64,000 nt of DNA from Nitrosospira multiformis. Lineage in GTDB: Bacteria > Pseudomonadota > Gammaproteobacteria > Burkholderiales > Nitrosomonadaceae. This document shows, in pieces, positions 34,709 to 44,218 of this stretch. The notes under the pieces were generated by a model. It was not told the origin of the DNA. It made no database searches and saw only the letters and a list, made by a program, of their open reading frames with translations. Where the stretch lies: positions 1-64,000 of the forward strand of contig JAFKJB010000008.1 of assembly GCA_017306155.1 (NCBI GenBank), read 5' to 3'. The stretch's first letter is position 1. Each line of letters starts with the position of its first letter. A program made the position numbers and the translations under genes.

Positions 34709-35965
34709 CTATGGGAGAATTTTCTCCCCTGTCATCAATTGCTCGACCGATTCCCGCTCGCGGATGAGATGCATGCGATCGCCGTCGATCATCACCTCGG
34801 CGGCGCGCGGCCGCGTATTATAGTTGGAGCTCATGCTCATGCCATAAGCGCCGGCGGACATGACCGCGAGCAGATCACCCTGAGCCAGCGCCAGGTGACG
34901 GTCATGCCCGAGAAAATCGCCGGTTTCACAGACCGGGCCGACGACCTGGTAGGTTTTTGCAGCCGCCCCGCCGCGCGCCACCACCGAAAGGATTTCATGA
35001 TAAGCCTTGTATAAGGCCGGGCGCATCAGGTCGTTCATGGCCGCATCGACAATGGCAAAATCCCGATGCGGCGTAGGCTTGAGATACTCGACGGTTGTGA
35101 GCAGCACGCCCGCGTTGCCTACCAGCGACCTTCCCGGTTCGATCAGGATTTTCTGCCTGCGTTCACCCACCACGCCGCGCAACGTTTCAACATATTCCCG
35201 CGCCGAAGGGGGATTTTCCCCGGCATACCGTATCCCCAGGCCCCCGCCCAGATCGAGGTGTTCGATCTGCAAGCCCTGCGTCTCCAGCCGGTCGAGCAGC
35301 CCCAGCATCTTCCTGCAGGTTTCGATGAAAGGCGCCAGTTCCGTCAGTTGCGAACCGATATGGCAATCGAGACCGGCAACCCGGATGTTGCCGAGCTGCT
35401 GCGCAGAAGCATACAGCGCCTCCGCCTCATCGAAAGGAATGCCGAACTTGTTTTCCTTGAGGCCGGTGGAAATATAGGGGTGGGTTTTCGCATCCACATC
35501 CGGGTTCACCCGCAGGCTCACCGGCGCAACCTTGCCCATTTCCCCCGCCACGCGGTCCAGCGCATGCAGTTCCGCTTCCGATTCCACGTTGAAGCACAGT
35601 ATGTCCGCTTCGAGCGCCGCTTTCATTTCCGCAGGCTGCTTGCCCACACCCGAAAAAACGATTTTCTGCGGCTCGCCCCCCGCCTTCAATACCCGCTGCA
35701 GCTCTCCCCCGGAGACGATGTCAAAGCCGCTTCCCAGGCGGGCGAGCAGGTTGAGGATGGCAAGGTTGGAATTCGCCTTGACGGCGTAACAGACCAGATG
35801 ATCGCGTTCCCCGAAGGCATCGTCAAATGCCCGGTAGGCTGCCGTCAGCGCCGCGCGCGAATAGACATAGCAGGGCGTGCCGAATTCAAGGGCGACGCGC
35901 TCCAGTTGCACCGATTCCCCCCACAAACGCCCGTTGTGGTAACTGAATGAAGGAAAACCGCTCAC
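34709..35965 (-). CDS. lysA: Diaminopimelate decarboxylase
   Basis: LysA is the PLP enzyme that makes L-lysine from meso-diaminopimelate. The 418-residue protein has the PLP Lys in VCYAVKANSNL, the His/Gly loop DIVSGGELQR, DCHIGSQL, the PLP-phosphate loop HLDLGGGLGI, and the partner-subunit active-site CETGDFLG and YGMSMSSNYN motifs. The start is a GTG at 35965 that overlaps the stop codon of the small lipoprotein gene upstream by four bases (GTGA), so the two are coupled; the ribosome-binding AGAGG is inside the end of that gene. Confidence 0.97.
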   Translation of the reverse strand: MSGFPSFSYHNGRLWGESVQLERVALEFGTPCYVYSRAALTAAYRAFDDAFGERDHLVCYAVKANSNLAILNLLARLGSGFDIVSGGELQRVLKAGGEPQKIVFSGVGKQPAEMKAALEADILCFNVESEAELHALDRVAGEMGKVAPVSLRVNPDVDAKTHPYISTGLKENKFGIPFDEAEALYASAQQLGNIRVAGLDCHIGSQLTELAPFIETCRKMLGLLDRLETQGLQIEHLDLGGGLGIRYAGENPPSAREYVETLRGVVGERRQKILIEPGRSLVGNAGVLLTTVEYLKPTPHRDFAIVDAAMNDLMRPALYKAYHEILSVVARGGAAAKTYQVVGPVCETGDFLGHDRHLALAQGDLLAVMSAGAYGMSMSSNYNTRPRAAEVMIDGDRMHLIRERESVEQLMTGEKILP

Positions 35966-36111
35966 CTCTTTTTCTCTGTATCCGGGGATTTTTGTGGCTG
36001 CGCTGCGGGCGGTTTTTCAGGAGCAGGCTCCTGCGGAAGGTAGAGCGGGCCCTTGAGGCCGCAGGCATTCAGCAGCAGGACGGTCAGGGCGAGAGCGATG
36101 AGAGTGCGCAT
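35962..36111 (-). CDS. lptM: Small LptM-like (YifL family) lipoprotein
   Basis: A 49-codon gene that begins ATG at 36111 and ends in a TGA overlapping the lysA start. It encodes a lipoprotein signal with lipobox LLNAC (lipidated Cys17), followed by GLKGPLYLP, the conserved block of LptM/YifL proteins, then a Pro/Lys/Glu-rich tail. In E. coli LptM binds LptDE and helps LptD form its native disulphides. The lysA neighbourhood is usual for this gene in many proteobacteria. It is easily missed because of its size. LptD itself is far away in this window and has only three mature cysteines. Confidence 0.9.
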   Translation of the reverse strand: MRTLIALALTVLLLNACGLKGPLYLPQEPAPEKPPAAQPQKSPDTEKKR

Positions 36112-36344
36112 GAGTAGTTGTAAGAACGAGGAGCGGAAATACTAACATGAAATTAACGACCTCGAATGAGGCTCAAAATTCATCAATTCGTCTTACAGAC
36201 TATCCCCTTTACAGAATATCTCAGTGTCCAAGTTAACAAAATTGTAATTTTAAAACGCATCATTTAAACAGGCAGAGATAGATTCAAGTTCGGGAAAATT
36301 CTTCTTTAAAGAAGGCGGATTTTGATATTCTAAGGTCTTATGCG
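36112..36344. other. AT-rich intergenic stretch
   Basis: Upstream of the lptM-lysA unit the sequence becomes clearly AT-rich (for example around 36220-36330) compared with the flanking genes. It must hold the lptM-lysA promoter. No gene was seen. Confidence 0.4.
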
Positions 36345-36878
36345 CTAGTGCCACTTTCGCGCATCGACCATAAACCACTCCAGCATTTGCCAGTGATTGA
36401 GTTGAGTCATGTCGTTTCCCATGCTGCGACGGATTTGAAGCAGGAATTTCCCCAGTAGGGACATTATTATTTTCAGGCTCTCTTCCGAGTTGCCTAGACT
36501 ATCCCCTTGTGTATAGAAGTACTGCATAAGATCGTTGTAGGCAATAACGACTTGATCAGAGCCAATCAGTGAGAGCTTGAACCCTTGTTTACGATACTCA
36601 AAAGAAAGCATTTTACTAACTGCAATATCGTTCTTATTTTTTCCCTTGTTCTGTTTGTCGTACTGCCATGCCGCATCAGTCATCAAGAGCATAATGAATG
36701 GTTCAAGAATTTGATTGTAGATATTAATACGATCGTCGCGAAGCTTATCTTCAAGTTCAATTCGGCGCTCAAGTTTCCGCCGTAGTCGCCACCCTACCGC
36801 TGTGAGCGCCAAGACAAGTACTGGTGTTGCAATGGAACCAATTCCAGTTAGGTAGTCAAGCCAATGCTTTTCATCCAC
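36345..36878 (-). CDS. Unknown protein with N-terminal membrane helix, in an AT-rich insert
   Basis: I do not recognise this 177-residue protein. It has one membrane helix at about 12-32 (IGSIATPVLVLALTAVGW), a basic/acidic coiled-coil-like segment (LRRKLERRIELEDKLRDDRINIYNQ, about 33-55, broken here for description only in part), and a helical C-terminal region with no catalytic signature. Codon use and base composition are more AT-rich than in the neighbours, which suggests acquisition by transfer. The start is taken as the GTG at 36878 with GGAG about 9 bases before it. Short proteins with a helix followed by a helical cytoplasmic domain sometimes occur as orphan genes in mobile regions, but no mobility gene is visible here. 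Confidence 0.65.
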   Translation of the reverse strand: MDEKHWLDYLTGIGSIATPVLVLALTAVGWRLRRKLERRIELEDKLRDDRINIYNQILEPFIMLLMTDAAWQYDKQNKGKNKNDIAVSKMLSFEYRKQGFKLSLIGSDQVVIAYNDLMQYFYTQGDSLGNSEESLKIIMSLLGKFLLQIRRSMGNDMTQLNHWQMLEWFMVDARKWH

Positions 36879-37153
36879 CCCTGACTACTCCGATGAGACG
36901 CGCAAATGACCGAAACAAGAGCAGCAGTAACACTCGTAAGACGAGAACGGATAGCTAACGAACTGCAGTGCTGCACTTTTTTCCGGGTTGCAAAATTCAT
37001 TTTTTATCGTCTACTCTCCCATTTTGGATTACTCTATTCTGGAGGAAGAGGAGGAACTTAATACCTCAGTTAATGTCCGAGCTTACCTGACCCGTTTCGC
37101 TGAAGTTGAATTCTTCTATTAAGGTTGTACTTGGCTTCCCGTCGGAATATAGC
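36879..37153. other. Intergenic region beside the unknown membrane protein
   Basis: These 275 bases contain CTGCAGTGCTGCAC followed by TTTTTT near 36962-36985, a weak hairpin with a T-run. No gene was seen. Confidence 0.35.
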
Positions 37154-37909
37154 TTATCCAACTCCTCTCAACTTCTTCCTCGCCGTCGCGTAATCGGGAT
37201 ACACGCTTCCCACGGTTTCCCAAAACGCTTTCGAATGGTTCATTTCGATGAGGTGGGAGAGTTCATGCGCGACGACGTAATCCACCAGATCGAGCGGCTT
37301 CTGGATCAGGCGCCAGTTGAGGCGGATAATGCCGCGCGAGTTGCAGCTGCCCCAGAGGGTGCGGGCATTGGAGAGGTGCAGTTGCGGCAGGGCCACGCCA
37401 AGTTTATCTGCATAAAGGGTGATGCGTTCGGTAAAGCAGGTCAGCGCGTGCTGGCGGTACCATTTCATCACGGCGTTTTCGATCTGCCCGGCAGCAACCC
37501 TGGAGGACAGGGATAGACCCGACTGCTCATTTTTGCTTGTGGCGTTCCCGCCTGCCTGCATCATCTGCACCGCGCCGGCAGCGGTAACCGTCACCTGCCA
37601 GGGTTCTCCCAGCAGGGAGAAGATGGCGCCTTCTTCCCACATGGGACGGGCGGGTTTTCTGTTCTTCCATTCGTCGAGCTTGGTGACGATCCAGTCGGCC
37701 CTTTTTTGCAGCACGGATTCGACCCAGCTCAATGATTCCCGCATCGGAATGCGCACCGTCAAGCCCTCGCTGCTCACTCTCATGCCGATGGTCTTGCGCC
37801 TGCAACGCATGAGCGTGTAAGGGACTTCGCTGCCGTTCAGGTTTATACGGTGCAGTTCGTTTGCCGCGAGTTTGCTCGTCTTCGTCCCCTGGAATGCGAC
37901 CTTCTTCAC
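37154..37909 (-). CDS. YgjP-like zinc metallopeptidase domain protein
   Basis: The 251-residue protein has a beta-rich N-terminal part (RRKTIGMRVSSEGLTVRIP, about 36-54) and a C-terminal metallopeptidase-like domain with VAHELSHLIEMNHS (HExxH, about 214-227) and a later FW..V....PDY block, as in the YgjP/DUF45 family. Substrate is unknown in general. The start is a GTG at 37909 that overlaps the plsC stop by four bases, with AGGAGG upstream inside plsC. Last gene of the leftward unit glyQ-glyS-gmhB-plsC. Confidence 0.88.
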   Translation of the reverse strand: MKKVAFQGTKTSKLAANELHRINLNGSEVPYTLMRCRRKTIGMRVSSEGLTVRIPMRESLSWVESVLQKRADWIVTKLDEWKNRKPARPMWEEGAIFSLLGEPWQVTVTAAGAVQMMQAGGNATSKNEQSGLSLSSRVAAGQIENAVMKWYRQHALTCFTERITLYADKLGVALPQLHLSNARTLWGSCNSRGIIRLNWRLIQKPLDLVDYVVAHELSHLIEMNHSKAFWETVGSVYPDYATARKKLRGVG

Positions 37910-38679
37910 GCCACGGGTTCCTCCTGCGTCTGGTCCGGACTGGGATTTGCGTCCGGATGCAGGTTATCGATCCGTGCCACTTCCGCTTCTATCCAGGCCT
38001 CCACTTTTGCATTGAGTTCGCCCGGTTCCATGCCGCTGGGATCGATGGGCGCGCCGATACTGACGGTGATCGTGCCGGGACGCTTGATGAAGGCGTTCTT
38101 GCCCCAGAAGCGGCCCGCATTGTGCGCCACCGGTATGACCGGCGCGCCGGTATGGGTGCCGAGCCAGGCGCCGCCGATGCCGTATCTGCCCCTTTTGCCG
38201 GGGGCGATGCGGGTGCCTTCCGGAAAGATGACGATGCAGAAGCCCTGCCTGAGCCGGTCTTTTCCCTGCTCGACGATCTGCTTCAGCGCTGCTTTTCTCG
38301 AACTGCGATCGATCGCGATGGGGTTGGTCATCGCCAGCCCCCAGCCGAAAAACGGGACCAGCAACAGTTCTTTCTTTAGCACCCACACCTGCGGAGGAAA
38401 GATCTGCTGGAAGGCGATCGTTTCCCATGCCGATTGGTGCTTCGACAGAATGATGCTCGGCGTAGAGAGGATATTTTCCTTCCCTATGACGCGATAGCGG
38501 ATGCCGCAGATCGCAGTCAGCAGAAACAGCATCAGGTGCGCCCAGCCGGAGGTGATGCGATAGCGGTTGAGGCGCGAAAGCGGGAACGCGGCAAAGACGA
38601 TCAGGAAGTAGAAAGGGGTGATGATGAGCTGCAGGAGCGCGTAAAGCATCGAGCGCAGCACGACCGGAATCCAGTTCAT
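37906..38679 (-). CDS. plsC: 1-acyl-sn-glycerol-3-phosphate acyltransferase
   Basis: PlsC acylates lysophosphatidic acid to phosphatidic acid in the inner membrane. The 257-residue protein has membrane helices at about 8-30 and 45-62, the catalytic His in SKHQSAWE (HxxxxE here in place of the more common HxxxxD), IDRSSRKAAL, and the FPEGTR glycerol-phosphate motif. Its C-terminus is a Pro/Gln/Glu-rich tail. The ATG at 38679 overlaps the gmhB stop (ATGA) and the end overlaps the YgjP-like gene (GTGA), so three genes are coupled. Confidence 0.93.
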   Translation of the reverse strand: MNWIPVVLRSMLYALLQLIITPFYFLIVFAAFPLSRLNRYRITSGWAHLMLFLLTAICGIRYRVIGKENILSTPSIILSKHQSAWETIAFQQIFPPQVWVLKKELLLVPFFGWGLAMTNPIAIDRSSRKAALKQIVEQGKDRLRQGFCIVIFPEGTRIAPGKRGRYGIGGAWLGTHTGAPVIPVAHNAGRFWGKNAFIKRPGTITVSIGAPIDPSGMEPGELNAKVEAWIEAEVARIDNLHPDANPSPDQTQEEPVA

Positions 38680-39209
38680 TGCGTCAGGGCATCGACCGCC
38701 GCCGAAAGATTGGCGAATATTTTCGTGTTCTCGGGCAGGCCATCCTCGGCTTCGGTCTTTTTTCCTTTGCCGGTCAGCACCAGCACGGGAAGCGCCCCGA
38801 CAGCGGCTGCGCACTGCAAATCGCGCAGGGAGTCGCCGATCGCGGGCACGCCCTTCAAGTCCAGCCCCAAGCGTTCGGAAATTTCCTTGAACATGCCGGT
38901 GGCAGGCTTGCGGCAATCGCAATTGTCGGTATTGGCATGGGGACAGAAAAACATGGCATCGATGCGCCCCCCGGCCTGGATGACGGCTTTGCACATCTTG
39001 TCGTTGATGGCATTGAATGACACCATGTCCAGCAAACCCCTGCCAATGCCGGACTGGTTGGTGGCGACCACCACCCGGTAGCCCGCCTGCGTGAGGTGCG
39101 CGATTGCTTCCAGGCTGCCGGGAATCGGCTTCCATTCATCCGGCGTCTTGATAAAGGCGGCGCTGTCATAATTGATGACGCCGTCCCGGTCGAGAATGAC
39201 GAGTTTCAT
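38676..39209 (-). CDS. gmhB: D-glycero-D-manno-heptose-1,7-bisphosphate 7-phosphatase
   Basis: GmhB is a HAD-family phosphatase in ADP-heptose synthesis for the LPS inner core. The 177-residue protein begins VILDRDGVINYD (nucleophile Asp and acid/base Asp), has ATNQSGIGRG, and the zinc-binding Cys/His loop CPHANTDNCDCRKP, then GDSLRDLQCA. Length and motifs are those of the standard enzyme. It lies 14 bases after glyS and overlaps plsC by four bases. This arrangement of glyQS with gmhB and plsC is common in betaproteobacteria. Confidence 0.95.
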   Translation of the reverse strand: MKLVILDRDGVINYDSAAFIKTPDEWKPIPGSLEAIAHLTQAGYRVVVATNQSGIGRGLLDMVSFNAINDKMCKAVIQAGGRIDAMFFCPHANTDNCDCRKPATGMFKEISERLGLDLKGVPAIGDSLRDLQCAAAVGALPVLVLTGKGKKTEAEDGLPENTKIFANLSAAVDALTQ

Positions 39210-39223
39210 GATTAGTTGCAGTA

Positions 39224-41455
39224 TCAGATCGCCAGCCGGGAAATATCCGCGATCCGGTTCATTGTCTTCTGCATCTGCGCAAGCAGGGCAAGCCGGTTGT
39301 GGCGCAGCGCCGCGTCCTCCGTATTCACCATTACTGTATCGAAAAACCGGTCTACCGGGATTTTCAGTGCCGCCAATGCCTGCAGCGAAGCGGTATAGTC
39401 GCCGGCAGCAAAGGCTGTATCGGCTTCCGGTATTATACGGTTTAATGCCTGATGCAAAGTCTGTTCCGCGGGGGTCTGCAACAGATCGGCATCAACTTCT
39501 CTGCCTGTACCGACTTCCGCTTTTCTGAGAATGTTGCTCACCCGCTTGTTGGTTGCCGCGAGACTTTCGGCCTCCGGCAGGGCGGCGAAAGCGCGCACCG
39601 CGATCAGGCGTTTTTTGACATCGTTCAGCAACTGGGGCCGCAGGGCAAGTACCGCATCGATCTGCTGTGGAGAGAAAGCCGCCCGGTTCTCGTCATTTGG
39701 TTTGTCAAGGTCCGTTGCCTGTCCCTCGATGGACTCGGCGCTGAAATAGTGCCTCAGCCGTTCGTAAATGAAATCACTCAGGGTTTCAATCGCGGTTTCA
39801 GCTGTAGTTCCAGTTGGGTCCTTGATTTTTTGTCCAAAAATGTCCGCAGTCTGCCCGAGCAGTGCGTGCAGTGCCAGAGGCGCTTCCTTTTCGATCAATA
39901 TGCGGATGACACCCAGCGCGTGACGGCGCAAGGCGAAGGGGTCTTTGTCTCCAGTGGGTATTTGGCCAATGCCGAACAAGCCGACAAGCGTTTCCAGTTT
40001 GTCGGCGAGCGCAACGCACACGCCCACCGGGTTGCGCGGCAATTCGTCGCCCGCAAAGCGGGGTTTGTAGTGGTCTTCGATCGCATCGGCGACCTCCTCG
40101 GCCACGCCGTCATGCCTGGCGTAATAGCGTCCCATGATGCCCTGCAACTCCGGAAACTCGCCGACCATACCGGTCAAAAGGTCGGCTTTGGCAAGCATGG
40201 CTGCTTCGCCCGCCCTGGCCGCGAGTTCATTGCCGCCGAGCTGTAAACCGATGGTTTGTGCGATGGCCCAGATCCTTTCCACCCGCTCCGCCTGCGTGCC
40301 CAGCTTGTTGTGGTATACCACCCTTTGCAGGCCTTCCACCCGCGAGGCCAGCGTCTTCCTGCGATCCTGGTCGAAAAAGAATTTCGCGTCCGCCAGGCGG
40401 GAGCGCAGCACGCGCTCGTTGCCGGCAATCACTGCACCCGCATCCGCCGGGCGGATATTGGATACGATCAGAAACTTGTGCGAAAGCCTGCCGGCGGCAT
40501 CGAGCAGGGGAAAATACTTCTGGTTGGCCTGCATGGTCAGGATCAGGCATTCCTGGGGTACATCCAGGAATGCCGTTTCAAATTCACCGATCAGCACGCT
40601 GGGGCGTTCGACCAGCGCGGTAACTTCATCCAGCAGATCATCATACCGGCTCAATCCGAGGTCTTCCTTGCCAGCCGCGGCCAGCAACTGACGCTCGATC
40701 TCGGCGCGTCGACGGGAGAAACCGGCAATCACCGCACCTTCTTCCTGTAACTGATGCTCGTAGCTATCTGCATCTTTCACGGTCAGCGGGTTCGTCATCG
40801 CTTCGAAACGGTGCCCCTGCGTTTGACGTCCGGCTGCCAGGCCCAGTATGGATACGTCCACGACTTCTTCCCCATGCAGGGCAACGAGCGCATGTGCCGG
40901 GCGGACGAAATTGATGGTATTCCAGCCATCGGCCAGTTGATACGTCATCATTCTGGCAATCGGCAATTTCTGCAGCGTCTCGTCGAGCGCGGCCTGCAGG
41001 CCTTCCGTCAGGATCGCTCCCTTCACCACGCTGTCCAGGAATAAGGTTTCTGTTTTTCCATCCTGAGCGCGCTTGAGCTGAGAGAGAAGAGGAGGATCAG
41101 CATCGCCGCAAAGACTGCGCAGCTTCTTGAGGAGGGCAGGGGTGGGCTGGCCGCTTGCATCCAGGCCCACCGCTACCGGCATCAGCTTTTTCAGGGAGGA
41201 TGTGTCTGGCGCCTGTGCTGCTACACGTGTGAGATGCACGGCAAGGCGCCGTGGAGAGGCAAAAGGGGTAGCGGTCGCATCTTCCCGCGCCAGGCCCTGT
41301 TTTCTCAGGCCTGCGGCTATTCCCTGAGCGAAACTGTCGCCGAGTTTCTTCAGCGACCTGGGGGGCAGCTCCTCTACCAGCAGTTCAACCAGGAGATTTC
41401 GGATTGGCAAACCCAAACTTTGTGTTGCCTGCGTTGCTTGCGTTGCATCAGTCAA
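39224..41455 (-). CDS. glyS: Glycine-tRNA ligase beta subunit
   Basis: GlyS binds tRNA-Gly in the alpha2beta2 glycyl-tRNA synthetase. The 743-residue protein has [15 protein letters not shown] at the start, [22 protein letters not shown], and near the end a DALR-like anticodon-binding region ([25 protein letters not shown]). I chose the TTG at 41455, which overlaps the TGA of glyQ (TTGA) and has GGAG 8 bases before it; the frame upstream of it lies within glyQ. Just after the start there is a short TQATQATQ repeat. Confidence 0.96.
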   Translation of the reverse strand: MTDATQATQATQSLGLPIRNLLVELLVEELPPRSLKKLGDSFAQGIAAGLRKQGLAREDATATPFASPRRLAVHLTRVAAQAPDTSSLKKLMPVAVGLDASGQPTPALLKKLRSLCGDADPPLLSQLKRAQDGKTETLFLDSVVKGAILTEGLQAALDETLQKLPIARMMTYQLADGWNTINFVRPAHALVALHGEEVVDVSILGLAAGRQTQGHRFEAMTNPLTVKDADSYEHQLQEEGAVIAGFSRRRAEIERQLLAAAGKEDLGLSRYDDLLDEVTALVERPSVLIGEFETAFLDVPQECLILTMQANQKYFPLLDAAGRLSHKFLIVSNIRPADAGAVIAGNERVLRSRLADAKFFFDQDRRKTLASRVEGLQRVVYHNKLGTQAERVERIWAIAQTIGLQLGGNELAARAGEAAMLAKADLLTGMVGEFPELQGIMGRYYARHDGVAEEVADAIEDHYKPRFAGDELPRNPVGVCVALADKLETLVGLFGIGQIPTGDKDPFALRRHALGVIRILIEKEAPLALHALLGQTADIFGQKIKDPTGTTAETAIETLSDFIYERLRHYFSAESIEGQATDLDKPNDENRAAFSPQQIDAVLALRPQLLNDVKKRLIAVRAFAALPEAESLAATNKRVSNILRKAEVGTGREVDADLLQTPAEQTLHQALNRIIPEADTAFAAGDYTASLQALAALKIPVDRFFDTVMVNTEDAALRHNRLALLAQMQKTMNRIADISRLAI

Positions 41456-42357
41456 GCGGCTTTCTCCAGCAATTCCTGCACCCATTCCACCGGCGCCAGG
41501 GGAAAGCCCAGGCGCTTGCGGCTTTCGTAATAGGCGTGCGCCACGCTGCGTGCAAGTTCCCGGATGCGCCCGATATAAGCGGCGCGCTCGGTGACTGAAA
41601 TCGCCCCGCGCGCATCGAGAAGATTGAAAGTGTGCGCGGCTTTCAGTACCTGCTCGTAGGCCGGCAGGGACAGTCCCTGTTCCACCAGATGCCGGGCTTG
41701 TGCTTCATGGCTTGCGAAGGCCTGGAACAGGAAACCCAGGTCGCTGTGCTCGAAGTTGTAGGAGGATTGCTCGACCTCATTCTGGTGGTAGACATCGCGA
41801 TAGGAAAGCCCCTCTGTCCAGGTGAGGTCGAAAACGTTGTCCACGCCTTGCAGGTACATGGCCAGCCGCTCCAGTCCATAGGTGATTTCACCCGTGATGG
41901 GTTTGCAGTTCATGCCGCCCACCTGCTGGAAATAGGTGAACTGCGTCACTTCCATGCCGTTCAACCACACTTCCCAGCCCAGTCCCCACGCGCCGAGAGT
42001 GGGGTTTTCCCAGTCATCCTCGACGAAACGAATATCATTCTGGCGGAGATCGAAGCCGAGTTCTTCGAGCGAGCCGAGGTACAGTTCAAGGATGTTGGCA
42101 GGAGCAGGCTTCAGCACCGCCTGAAACTGGTAGTAGTGTTGCAGCCTGTTGGGATTCTCGCCGTAACGCCCGTCTTTCGGGCGACGGGTGGGCTGTACAT
42201 ACGCCGCTTTCCACGGCTCGGGGCCGAGCGCGCGCAGGAACGTGGCGGTGTGGGACGTTCCCGCCCCCACTTCCATATCATACGGCTGAAGCAGCGCGCA
42301 GCCCTGCCTGGCCCAGTAGTGTTGCAGGGCAAGAATGATTTCCTGAAATGTACGCAT
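41452..42357 (-). CDS. glyQ: Glycine-tRNA ligase alpha subunit
   Basis: GlyQ carries the class II catalytic core that activates glycine. The 301-residue protein begins [18 protein letters not shown] and has [46 protein letters not shown] and [22 protein letters not shown], all hallmark segments. The ATG at 42357 gives the standard N-terminus; the frame above it is the end region of lnt and noncoding. 97 bases separate it from lnt on the same strand. Confidence 0.97.
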   Translation of the reverse strand: MRTFQEIILALQHYWARQGCALLQPYDMEVGAGTSHTATFLRALGPEPWKAAYVQPTRRPKDGRYGENPNRLQHYYQFQAVLKPAPANILELYLGSLEELGFDLRQNDIRFVEDDWENPTLGAWGLGWEVWLNGMEVTQFTYFQQVGGMNCKPITGEITYGLERLAMYLQGVDNVFDLTWTEGLSYRDVYHQNEVEQSSYNFEHSDLGFLFQAFASHEAQARHLVEQGLSLPAYEQVLKAAHTFNLLDARGAISVTERAAYIGRIRELARSVAHAYYESRKRLGFPLAPVEWVQELLEKAA

Positions 42358-42454
42358 GTAAGATCCGGGCGGGCCGTAATTGACAAAAAGGCGTAAAAGC
42401 AAGCGGCAGCAAGAGGCGGTAAGAGGCGCCGTAAAACTGCGTGAGAACGTGATT

Positions 42455-43963
42455 TTACCGTTTTTTGCGGGTTTCGCGAAAAACGGATAACAAGGCAAGC
42501 CCCAGCACTATTCCGCAAAGCCCGAGAATCAGGCTGTTGCCGAATCGCACATAGGGTGTAGCGCCGCCAAATCCCTGTGCCGTGCCGTGTAGCGCGGTGG
42601 TGGTGAATATTTCCGCCTCCTGCAATACCCGGCCGCGCTCGTCGATGATTGCCGTGACCCCTGTATTGGTTGCCCGCACCATATAGCGTCCCGTTTCAAG
42701 GGCGCGCATCTGGGATATCTGCAAGTGCTGTCGCGGACCGATGGAGCGGCCAAACCAGGCATCGTTGCTGACGTTGGCGAGCAGGGTGGCTTGCGGCAGC
42801 TGCTGGATGATCTCTTCGCCGAACACGTCTTCATAGCAGATATTCACCGCGACCCGCTGCCCCGCGATATTCATGGGCTGCTGCCCGAGAGCGCCCCGTG
42901 AAAAATCGGACAACGGAATTTTCAGGACGTTGATGATCCACCCGAACACCGGCTTCAACGGGATGAATTCGCCGAATGGCACCAGGTGGTACTTGCGGTA
43001 GCTCTGTTCAGGGGAGGTGCCGAAGCTGAACATGGAATTATAGTATTCGCTGCGGCCCCCCGGTGCTTCCACCAGGCCAACCAGGATGTCGCCATTATTC
43101 CGCCTTGCATGGGCCGCGAGCTGGGCAAGATAGGCGGGCGATACCTCATTCCGGTAGAGCGGGATCGAAATTTCCGGTGTGATGATCAGGCGGCTGTCGC
43201 TTTGCAGTGCAAGCCGGCCGTAGTTTTCCATGGAACTGATGAGCTGGTCTTCACGCCACTTCATATCCTGCGGAATGTTTCCCTGCAACAGGCTTACGGT
43301 CACCGGCTCGCCTTCGGGTTCGGTCCAGTGAATCTGCTGGAGGCCCCAACCGGCAAGCCAGAGCGTCAGCAGGGATAAAAAATAGAGGGGCTTGCGAAAT
43401 TCCTTCTCTTTCTGAACGAGCAAACACAGCAGCGCGGCACTCAGCACCACCAGCAGGGAAATGCCGTATACGCCGATAACTGGCGCGAAACCGGCCAGGG
43501 GACTGAGCGGCGCTTGGGAGTAACCCAGGGTCAGCCATGGAAAACCGGTGAACAATACGCTGCGCAGCCAGTCGGACAAGGCCCACAGCGCCCCCGCAGT
43601 CAGCGCCCATACGATAGGGGACGCGATATCCAGTTTTCTCAATGTCCAGCCTGTCATTGCCGGAAACAGCGCGAGGTAGCCGCACAGGAAGATGAGCGCA
43701 AGCACGGCCACCGGCATCGGCATAGCCCCGAAATCATGCAGGGAAATATACAGCCAGGTGACGCCCGCACTGAACATTCCCATGCCGAACGAGAAGCCGA
43801 GCCATCCGGCGGCGCGAGGTTGCGCGCTGTTGCGCCAGAAATGGCACAACAGCGCGAGGGTCACAAGCGGGATCGGAAAAAGATAAAACGGCGCAAAACC
43901 GGGAACGGTAAGTGCGCCGAGCAGAAAGCAGACCAGCAGTTCCGAACGGATTATTTTATTCAA
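42455..43963 (-). CDS. lnt: Apolipoprotein N-acyltransferase
   Basis: Lnt adds the third acyl chain to the N-terminal Cys of lipoproteins in the inner membrane. The 502-residue protein has about six N-terminal and one C-terminal membrane helices around a periplasmic nitrilase-like domain. The catalytic triad is in [11 protein letters not shown] (Glu), [12 protein letters not shown] (Lys) and [11 protein letters not shown] (Cys). The start is taken as the TTG at 43963 with no clear ribosome-binding site. Its usual upstream neighbour, a CorC-like gene, is missing here. The lipoproteins of this window (dihaem protein, GMC protein, LptM) would be substrates. Confidence 0.93.
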   Translation of the reverse strand: MNKIIRSELLVCFLLGALTVPGFAPFYLFPIPLVTLALLCHFWRNSAQPRAAGWLGFSFGMGMFSAGVTWLYISLHDFGAMPMPVAVLALIFLCGYLALFPAMTGWTLRKLDIASPIVWALTAGALWALSDWLRSVLFTGFPWLTLGYSQAPLSPLAGFAPVIGVYGISLLVVLSAALLCLLVQKEKEFRKPLYFLSLLTLWLAGWGLQQIHWTEPEGEPVTVSLLQGNIPQDMKWREDQLISSMENYGRLALQSDSRLIITPEISIPLYRNEVSPAYLAQLAAHARRNNGDILVGLVEAPGGRSEYYNSMFSFGTSPEQSYRKYHLVPFGEFIPLKPVFGWIINVLKIPLSDFSRGALGQQPMNIAGQRVAVNICYEDVFGEEIIQQLPQATLLANVSNDAWFGRSIGPRQHLQISQMRALETGRYMVRATNTGVTAIIDERGRVLQEAEIFTTTALHGTAQGFGGATPYVRFGNSLILGLCGIVLGLALLSVFRETRKKR

Positions 43964-44218
43964 TGTGTTTCAATGATTCGCGCTTGCGCGATCGTGTATC
44001 CACCTGTACTACCTCTTTGGAACCGGGCGACAGAAAACCATTTGCGAGTCACCCCGCCCATTCCGGCACCGGGATCCCGATCTTCATAACTGCTTGCCTG
44101 AAAAGATGCACTATACCGGCCTGATACGCAGAGGAGCGCGGACAATCAGCAGCAGAGCCTGCTGAACTCCCGCTATGTCCGGCGGAGCGAGTGCTTATCC
44201 TGCAAAAAGACGCCAGGA

